Shown piece after piece: positions 56,381 to 64,000 of a stretch of 64,000 bases of DNA (the first letter of the stretch is position 1; each line of letters opens with the position of its first letter). Below the pieces are notes generated by a model, which worked only from the letters and a program-made list of their open reading frames with translations, ran no database searches and was not told the origin of the DNA. The stretch is taken from the NCBI GenBank assembly GCA_030998015.1, contig JARWMV010000001.1, positions 310,001-374,000 on the forward strand, read 5' to 3'. A program made the translations under genes and the position numbers. The stretch is from Ceratorhiza oryzae-sativae. Taxonomy: Eukaryota; Basidiomycota; Agaricomycetes; Cantharellales; Ceratobasidiaceae.

Positions 56381-59300
56381 GCTCAAACCATGCCAGGGGG
56401 GCAGTCTTGGGTGCTATGTTACAAAATGTGCATAATGAAAATAAAAATATAGAAATGGAATGTATGTTGTTAGGAAACCAATCACAACTACAGTTTTTCT
56501 TTCATGCATTCCCTCTGTGCATAACCCCCAAACACAAGTCTGCATATAACATGAAAAAATTCAACAGATGGGCCATCATTGACTCAGGGGCCATGTCAGT
56601 ATTTATACATGAAGATCTGGTTAAACAATACCATATTCCTACTGTTGCCCTAAAAACACCAAAGAAACTGCAAGTAATCAATGGAAGGGAGATAGACTCT
56701 GGGTCTGTGACCCATTACTGCACCTTCAAGTTGTGCATTCAAGAGCACCAAGAGATCCTCAGTGCTTACATTGTGAATGTTGGCAAAAATGATCTGGTCC
56801 TGGGCATGTTGTGGCTCAAATTCCATAACCCTGATATTGATTGGGATGGGAAGGACATGAAGTTCAACTTGCCAATATGCTTAAAGCACTGCATCTAGAG
56901 ATGTTGTGCCAGAATTCCTGCATTCTGGCATCAAGGGTAACTCAATTGCAGAAGCAGCTCAGAAGTGCTGATTGGTCAGCTGATGGAATAGAGTTACCCT
57001 TGATGCCAGAATGCAGGAATTCTGGCACAACATCTCTAACTGCATCACAAAACCCTTACATGTGCATGCAAACAAACCCAAGGAGCTCCAGTTGGACTCC
57101 TTAGACTCTCCCCCAGCAAAATATAAAGAATTCCAGAAAATATTTGCCAAGGAAGATGATGTCCAACCCTTACCACCCCATAGAAAGTGGGATATGGAGA
57201 TAGATTTAAAGCTGGATGCCAAGCCAAGGCATGGCCCCATATATAGTGTGGGTGTCAAGGAAGATGCAGAACTGCACAAAACATTGGACCGCCAACTGAA
57301 AGCAGGGCACATCAGGCCCTCAAGGTCACCAATGGCATCCCCAGTCATATTTGTTAAAAAGAAGAATGGAAAGCCGTGCATGTGCATTGACTACTGGTGG
57401 CTAAATGAAATGACCATCTCCAATGTGTAGCCACTCCCTTGCATCAATGATATTGTGGAAATGTTGTGTGGGGCAAAGATATTCACCAAGTTTGATCTAA
57501 AGTGGGGCTTCAACCTTATACAAATTTGGGAAGGAGATGAATGGAAAGCTGCTTTTAAGACCAAATATGGGCTCTATGAGCCCTTAGTCATGCAGTTCAG
57601 CCAAGAGAACACACCAGGAACCTTCATGGCCATGATCTGGGAAGAGTTCCAAGACATTGAGGGCATTTATGTTGTAATCTATATGGACAACATCCTGGTG
57701 TTCTCCAAGAACCAAGAAGAACATGATGAACATGTCAAAGAAGTCCTGCATTGTCTTCAAAAAGCTGGCCTATACTGCACCCTGGAGAAATGTGTTTTTG
57801 ATGTCACTGAAGTTGATTACCTGGTAATAGTAGCAACTCTGCAGGGAATTAATGTGGACCCAGCCAAGGTCAAAAAAGCTGTTGAATGGCCAACCCCTAC
57901 CAACCCAACTGAAGTCCTGGAAGGGCTGGGGTTTGCAAACTGGTTAAGGCACTTCATAAAAGACTTCTTGAAAATCACAAGATGTCTCTATGAACTTGTC
58001 AAGAAGTACATAAAGTGGGAATGGACAGAAGAAAGGGATCAGGCATGGAACCTGCTGAAGCAGAAGTTAAAGGAAGCCCCCCTCCTAATTCAGCCAGAAC
58101 CCAGCAAACCATTTATTCTGGAAACAGACGCCTCAGGGTATGCCATGAGTGCTGTATTACTGCAATATGGAGAAGATGGGATGCTTCACCCAATCTCCTA
58201 TTACTCCAAGGCAATGGTCCCAGCAGAGAGAAACTACAATATTTACAACAAGGAGATGTTGGCAATTATAAAAGCCCTCAAACACTGGCGTCACTTACTA
58301 GAAGGGTCTGAACACCCTGTAAACATTGTTTGTGACCACAAGAACCTGGAATATTGGAAGACAAACTGGCCACTGAATGGCCAAGTTACACAATGGCACA
58401 AGTTCCTGTCCAGGTTTGAATTCAAGATTTTATACATTGAAGGGGCAAAGAACAGCCAGGCAGACATACTCTCTAGGCTTTCAAGGCATGTCCCTAAAGA
58501 GGGGGGTGAGAGCCAAGCTCTGCTTGCACAAAACCAATTTTTGGAATTAAAATCATTGTGGCTACAAGCAATCACGCCAGACCATGACCTGGAACAACTC
58601 ATTAGGGATGCTATCCCAGGGGATGAGCACCTGTCAAAAGTGCTAAAAGCCCTAGACAACAATGAAAAGGTCAAAAATTGGGAATGGGACAAAGGACTTT
58701 TATGACACAAGGGCTGAATCTACATCCCAAATAACAAAGAACTTTGCAAGCTGATCATTGAAAGCCATCATGACAACCTAGCTGCAGGACACCCAGGACA
58801 GTTCAGAACATATGAATTGTTAAACCACAAATATACATGGTCATCAATGAAAAAATCAGTCAATGAATATGTCACACATTGTGAATCCTGTATTAGGAAC
58901 AAGCACAGCAACCAGGTTCCCCCAGGGCTCCTAAACCCAATACCAGCACCAGAAAAACCTTGGGAAGAAATTACCTATGATCTGATCACTGGGCTACCCC
59001 TGTCAGAAGGGTTCGATGCTATATTTACAGTTGTTGATCACCTGACAAAAATGGTCCACTTTATTCCATGTCAGTCAGAGGCCAGTGCCATGGATTGCAC
59101 AAACTTGTTCCTAACCTATGTATGGAAACTTCATGGGCTACCATGAAAAATCATCTCAGACTGTGGCCCCAACTTCACATCCAAATTCTTAAGGCACCTG
59201 TACAAACGGCTGGACATAAAACCATGCTACTCCACTGCATATCACCCTCAAACAGATGGCCAGTCTGAAAGGGCTAACCAAGTAGTAGAAGGGTACCTGA

Positions 59301-60058
59301 GACACTATGTCTCAGATCAGCAGGACAACTGGGTCTCACTCTTACCTTTGGCTGAATTTGCCTACAACAACGGTGTCAATGCCTCAACTGGCAAATCACT
59401 GTTTTTTGCAAACTACAGTTTCCATCCAAGACTGGCAGTTGGGGACAAGGAGGAACAAGAATTCCCCTTAGCAGACAATCATGCAGAATGGCTTCAAAAG
59501 GGCCATGATGAACTCAAGGCCGCTCTGGAATTATCAAACCAGAGGATCAAAGAATACTATGATTGGAAGCATCAGACCCCAGAAGCCATCAAGGTGGGAG
59601 ACAAAGTCTGGCTTGACACCTAGAACATACACACACAACAGGCCTCCAAGAAATTGGCCCACAAGAGAGTTGGGTCATTCAAGGTGGTAGCACAACATGG
59701 CACTCATGCCTTCATACTGGACTTGCCAGTAACCATGAAAATACACCCTGTATTTCATGTCTCGCTCCTGACCAAACATAAAGACAATCCCTATGGATGT
59801 CAGGCTCCCCCACCACCACCTGTGGTAACTCCAGAAGGAGAAGAAGAATTCAAAGTAGAACAGATCATAAAGTTGTGATACAACAAGAGGTCTAACATCT
59901 TTGAATACTATGTCAAATGGCTTGGTTATGACAAGTGACAATGGTTAACTTATGATGACCTGGTAAATGCACCAGAACTCATCACTGACTATGTTAAGTC
60001 ACACCCAAAGGCACCCCATGACCCCCATGCCTTGAAGGGGGGAAGTGTCATGAACTGA
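56377..60058 (+). pseudogene. family-B pol (protease, RT, RNase H, integrase, chromodomain), inactive
   Basis: Protease WAIIDSGAMSVFIHE; RT MASPVIFVKKKNGKPCMC and FDLKWGFNLIQIW. The RT active site reads YMDN (57685-57696), so a catalytic Asp is changed to Asn. RNase H (PFILETDASGYAMSAVLLQY) follows, then the integrase zinc finger (CESCIRNKHSNQ) and core, with SDCGPNF where SDRGPNF is usual, DGQSERANQ, and the chromodomain. Stops: TAG near 57428, TGA near 58704, TGA 59144-59146 after HGLP, TAG near 59622, TGA near 59876 and TGA 59936-59938 after YDK. A MITE interrupts it at 56896-57038. Confidence 0.92.
56896..57038. mobile_element. hAT-type MITE (143 bp) in family-B pol
   Basis: Arms of about 47 bp beginning TAGAGATGTTGTGCCAGAAT and its inverse. 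Flanked by the 8-bp duplication ACTGCATC (56888-56895 and 57039-57046). The minus-strand B element lacks it at the same site, which gives an empty-site comparison inside the window. Confidence 0.94.
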
Positions 60059-60421
60059 CATGCATATATCCACTCTATAATATTTTCTCGATTTATTACA
60101 TTTTATGAGATCATCTTCAAAACATACCTGCCTTTTATGGTATATCTGTGTCATGTGATTCAGGGGATGTTCTGGGCTGATAACCAAGATGTATTTCAAC
60201 TCTGATGTGAAATTCTGCAGTTCTGCAGTCACTTCTACTGCTTCTATCTCTTATCAGCTGTGACTCACTGTACAGACTTGTTTGTTATGATGTGGCTTGT
60301 ACCATGTATATAAACCAGGTCAAGTTTGCAGAGGACTCCTCAAGAACTTGACCTCTTGTCAAATACAAGTTCTTTTACTTTCTTACTATTTTCCTCATTG
60401 CCTGACTTGTCGTCATCAACA
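60046..60421 (+). repeat. family-B 3' LTR (376 bp)
   Basis: TGTCATGAACTGACATGC to GTCATCAACA, preceded by the polypurine tract CCTTGAAGGGGGGAAG. Confidence 0.92.
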
Positions 60422-61169
60422 CCCAGGCTCAAAAACAATGTCATAATTGTATATCCCACATTAGTTTAAAATTATATACAGAATGTAACACATAGATACA
60501 CCCCAAATTTGCTATGTTATTTAGGGAGAATAATATGCATATTATGTTCATATAATGCCAAGAATCTGGGGCTATGAGTTCCTGTGTTGGTATTGGGGGC
60601 ATGCAATTATACACCCCCCTGGAAAAAGGCCAAATGCCGGATGGGAAACCAGCCTAAATTTTGCCTTGAAAGGTTTGGTTTAGGAGATGGTGTCACCCAA
60701 CCCTGTTCCTGGGCCATGAGCACTCACGCCTTGTCACCAAGTCACACTTACAGCCCCAAGTTGTCATCTGTAGGTTCTGGTAATGTCATGCCATGACAAC
60801 CAGAATCATTCTGTTGTTCAAGCTTGAGCTTGGGGACCCAGTGTTGGACCTCAGTTGTCGAGTAATACATATTTAGCTAGTTTGAATGTATCATTATCAT
60901 TTCTATTTACAATTTTGCAGCATTTGAGCTATTGTACTTAGTTCCTATTGTTCTTCCCAAGCTATTTAGATGATGATTTGGCTTGGTGGTAGTATAATCC
61001 TACCATGTCCTGCAACTATCTACCAAAAGCAGCCACTGGCTTGTTTTTCCTCACCAGCACTGTGTTACACCTCAATTCCAGGGAGCCCTCAGCCTCCAAC
61101 CCATCAGGTGTTTGAACTGCAAGGTCTCAAAACCCAGGCTTCAAACATGCAGGCATAACACACAAGACT
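60422..61169. other. flanking sequence, no gene recognised
   Basis: AT-rich with short motif-less frames. It may include the left end of the PIF/Harbinger element; no terminal repeat was found. Confidence 0.4.
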
Positions 61170-62727
61170 TGGTTGGCCAATCGCTGGCAGACCTATGCTC
61201 CTAAGCCATGGAGCGATGAAGAACTGGATGAGGATGCAGACACAGAAGACAGGTTTTTGTTGGATGAACTCACATTAAGGATGTTTGACCTGATGGCAAT
61301 GATGTCTTGACATAGATTACGACACCCTGATGAGCAGTTATGAATTCTGTACTGGGAGGTTGAGGGGCAAATATTACAACGATGGGAGTCTGTTGAAGAT
61401 GATTCCGTTGATCTGGGGGTTGTGTTTTTGCTAGTCAGTTTGGCAAACGAGTGTCTCAAAGTTGCCTGAGAGTCATATACTATATCAATGGCCAGACACA
61501 AAACCAATTGGTTTGAAAAATCTTTGACCTGGGGGAACCACTGTTTCAGATGCATATATCAGTGAGTAACAGAATTAAAATAATATTCTATGAAGCTAAA
61601 TTCTTACTGGGTGGATGAATAGCATGTCAGCCTATACATTGCACAGCATTGTCAACAAATTATCCCAAAATCCAATCTTTGTCTCAACAGGTCCTCAGCC
61701 CCAGCAGCCAGTAATCTATCAGCTTGCAACATTTCTGCTACGCTATGGAAATGGGTATTCAAATGCCTACAATCCACAGCTTAAAACGTCCATTGGTGAA
61801 GGGTCTGTGTTTAATTATTGTTGTTGTACCTGTTGCACACTTTGCAAGATTGGCCTGCATGCTGCTGCATGGCCTGATAACAATTGTAAATGCAAGATAA
61901 AGCAAGCAATATGGCGGAAAACTTGCCTACTTGACAACTGTGTCAGCATTGCAGATGGTAGCCTAATTGACATGCTATGCAAACCAGCGCTGTACAGTGA
62001 TCAATACATAAGCTGAAAAAAGCAACCCTGTGTAAGTCAAACTGTATTATCTTGTAGACAAGTACTGAAGCTAAACCCAAACCTAGGTGAATATATTGGC
62101 TGTATCTGACACTGAATGCAGGATTACTTATTTTGAGTCTGGTTGGCCAGGCTCAAAGAACGATGCTTTTATTTGGCAGCAGTCTGATTTGTGCGAGTGA
62201 CATGAATTGTACTTTGCAGAGGGTGAATATCTAATTGCAGACAAAGGTAAGCCCAATAAATATATCCACTGGGTAAGGACTCACCATAATCCAAGGCTAT
62301 CCACTAAGCCCATTCTTGTTACGCCCATAGAGCACAAATGAGATGGCCAAGAACCACACCAAAAAACTTTGGTTTAACAAGATATTTTCAGGTGCTCAAA
62401 TTTGTGTCGAGATGGTGTTTGGTCATCTAAAGCTGTGGTTCCCATTGCTCTATTGTATGGGGGTTGTCTATAACATGGATGACCTATACCAGAGCATTGA
62501 GGCTCTAATTTTTCTGCATAACATATGCATTGACTTTGGTGATTCAGTCAGCAGGCTGGGTGGCTATCAACCAGATGAAAACAGTGAAGACTCACTTGAT
62601 GATTCATAGTTTCCTGGCCACCAAGTTGAACTGGAGGATCCTGACATGCCAAATGGAGGTGATGATAGGTGGCTAGAGCAAGGTCATGCTTTGCAGGATC
62701 AGTATCTTAATATGTTAAACTAGCCAG
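61170..62727 (+). pseudogene. PIF/Harbinger (DDE_Tnp_4) transposase relic
   Basis: Pieces in order: an acidic N-terminal region (SDEELDEDADTEDRFLLDEL), a helix-turn-helix part (MSAYTLHSIVNKLSQNPIFV, QPVIYQLATFLLRYGNG), the first Asp region (SIADGSLIDM), the second (YFESGWPGSKNDAFIWQQSD), GEYLIADKG, and the third (EMVFGHLKLWFPLL) followed by EALIFLHNICIDFGD, the family's C-terminal signature. Several TGA codons stand where Arg fits the flanking sequence (61308-61310, 61342-61344), and frames shift between pieces. Terminal repeats were not identified. Confidence 0.8.
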
Positions 62728-62747
62728 AAACAAGGGTAGCATTTGTG

Positions 62748-63123
62748 TGTCATGAACTGACATGCATATATCCACTCTATAATATTTCCTCAATTTATTA
62801 CATTTTATGAGATCATCTTCAAAACATACTTGCCTTTTATGGTATATCTGTGTCATGTGATTCAGGGGATGTTCTGGACCAATAACCGAGATGTATTTCA
62901 ACTCTGATGTGAAATTCTGCAGTTCTGCAGTCACTTCTATCGCTTCTATCTCTTATCAGTTGTGACTCACTGTATGGACTTGTTTGTTATGATGTGGCTC
63001 ATATCATGTATATAAACCAGGTCAAGTTTGCAGAGGACTCCTCAAGAACTTGACCTCTTGTCAAATACAAGTTCTTTCTTTTTCTTACTATTTTCCTCGT
63101 TGCCTGACTTGTTGTCATTGACA
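62748..63123 (+). mobile_element. family-B solo LTR (376 bp)
   Basis: TGTCATGAACTGACATGC to GTCATTGACA with the perfect 5-bp duplication TTGTG (62743-62747 and 63124-63128). It is not followed by a primer-binding site. Confidence 0.94.
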
Positions 63124-63290
63124 TTGTGGCTAAGAAGTACATTAAACAAGTATAGCTAGTAGCTAGAACACTGGGTGTCAGTTGTGAAAATATGAAAATA
63201 TGATTTTACTCACATTACGACAATGCACTGCTCAGTACCTCCAGAACATCATAGTTAGTGATTATGGACTTGCCATACAATCCTACATAC

Positions 63291-63857
63291 CTAATCCTCA
63301 TGTGAGATTGCAAGCACAGACAAAAGGCATTTGCATGCAGCCACCCAAATCTCCTCATCATATGCACCATTCTTATCACCCTGGATTGCCAATGCAGACT
63401 TGGTTGTGTTCTTGGTTTTCAAGCACTTGTGAGTTCGATCCTGCTCCAACTCATCAGACTCAGCTTTACACTTCAAATCCTTGTTACTTTCACATGCCAA
63501 CTCAAGACAGGCAAGTTCAAGCTTGTGGTTCTTGCATGCCATACCTGCCAAAGCCTGATTCTCCTCATGCATCACCACCAAGTGCTCCTGCTCAAGTTCA
63601 ATTCTCTTGTCCACCTGAGTCTCATTTGCCTTCTCAAGCTCCAGCCAAGCTTGCTCCAACTCTAAGTGGGCTCAGTCATTTTTGGCACAAGCATCTTGGT
63701 AACGTTGTGTTTGTTCCATAAAGTCAAGCCCAAGAGTCACAGCTGATTTGTTGGTTGACTTTGCAGTGTGAGGGCGATGGTGGTTCAGGGTAGCTGAGGG
63801 AGACATAGTGGAGCCCACAGCAGACAGAGTATCAGAATCAAGAACAAATAGTGGCAT
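63291..63857 (-). pseudogene. coiled-coil protein of unknown function, one nonsense codon
   Basis: From ATG 63857 (MPLFVLDSDTLSAVGSTMSP) the frame runs to DACAKND, meets a TGA near 63672 and continues in the same frame as AHLELEQAWLELEKANETQV with further Glu/Leu/Lys-rich heptad-like sequence, ending at 63291. A single CGA to TGA change would explain the stop. It lies beside a PIF/Harbinger relic, whose autonomous elements usually carry a second (Myb-like) protein; this could be part of such a gene, but no Myb motif is visible. Confidence 0.45.
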
Positions 63858-63858
63858 G

Positions 63859-64000
63859 TGTCAACGACGACAAGTCAGGCAACGAGGAAAAGAGTAAGAA
63901 AAGAAAAGAACTTGTATTCAACGAGAGGTCAAGTTCTTGAGGAGTCCTCTGCGAACTTGACCCAGTTTATATACATAGTACGAGCCACATCATAACAAAC
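63859..64000 (-). repeat. family-B LTR, minus orientation, cut by the window end
   Basis: TGTCAACGACGACAAGTC onwards matches the 3' end of family-B LTRs. This copy keeps CG at several sites (GACGACAAG, AACGAGAGG, TGCGAACTTG) where other copies have TG or CA, so it may be the youngest LTR here. Element structure beyond 64000 is unknown. Confidence 0.9.

Larger units (their letters stand above)
53328..60421 (+). mobile_element. family-B Ty3/gypsy chromovirus, complete, plus strand (7094 bp)
   Basis: Two 376-bp LTRs, self-priming site, pre-gag region, gag, pol with chromodomain and polypurine tract (60030-60045). A hAT MITE is nested in pol (56896). The flanks CCTGG and CCCAG do not match, so the target duplication is lost or the element was moved by recombination. 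gag and pol have several nonsense codons and an altered RT active site. Confidence 0.93.

Noticed and set aside
53323..60426. Target duplication for the plus-strand B element
   Set aside because: Flanks CCTGG and CCCAG do not match; no duplication is claimed.
63200..63721. 173-codon plus-strand open frame
   Set aside because: It is antisense to a coiled-coil coding frame on minus that continues across a single stop; composition favours the minus strand.

Overview
The window looks like a basidiomycete (Agaricomycete) nuclear genome. Genes carry many short GT-AG introns, mostly about 50 nt. Its genes include a pyranose 2-oxidase, a FAS1-domain protein and a UCS-type myosin chaperone, and it carries Tnp2 (CACTA), hAT, PIF/Harbinger, pogo and chromovirus elements. 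Rhizoctonia or another Ceratobasidiaceae member is my guess from gene style; nothing in the sequence proves it.

Region 1 (1 to about 22.6 kb) is ordinary, CpG-rich, gene-bearing DNA. It holds a 3-ketoacyl-CoA thiolase (+), an unrecognised 211-aa protein (-), a She4/Cro1/UNC-45-like protein (-), a secreted epoxide hydrolase (+), a secreted FAS1-domain protein (+), a pyranose 2-oxidase (-) and a secreted serine carboxypeptidase (+). A hAT transposase scrap and a foldback repeat lie near 18.5-18.9 kb. The thiolase and the epoxide hydrolase need small frame corrections, two or three of them at short G or C runs, which suggests either consensus errors or decay.

Region 2 (about 23.1 kb to the end) is a roughly 41-kb transposon graveyard, strongly depleted in CpG. 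It begins with a truncated CACTA (Tnp2) transposase. Then come fragments of two Ty3/gypsy chromovirus families, called here A (524-bp LTR) and B (376-bp LTR), and a pogo-type transposase relic. Next is an unrecognised gene cut in two by a family-A element occupying 34784-52274. That element contains a hAT MITE, two unrelated solo LTRs and a solo family-A LTR. One of the unrelated solo LTRs contains a complete family-B element (39309-48230, minus). That B element contains a Tc1-like transposon inside its reverse-transcriptase active-site motif and a further solo LTR. Target-site duplications and restored reading frames at nearly every junction let the insertion order be read directly. A second complete B element (53328-60421, plus), a PIF/Harbinger relic and more LTRs follow.

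Across region 2, sequence differences are dominated by CpG to TpG/CpA changes. These include repeated CGA to TGA nonsense codons and LTR pairs in which one copy reads TG where the other reads CA. Both chromovirus families have a primer-binding site complementary to the predicted 5' end of their own transcript, which is the Tf1-type self-priming arrangement. All element names are local labels; no database search was possible.
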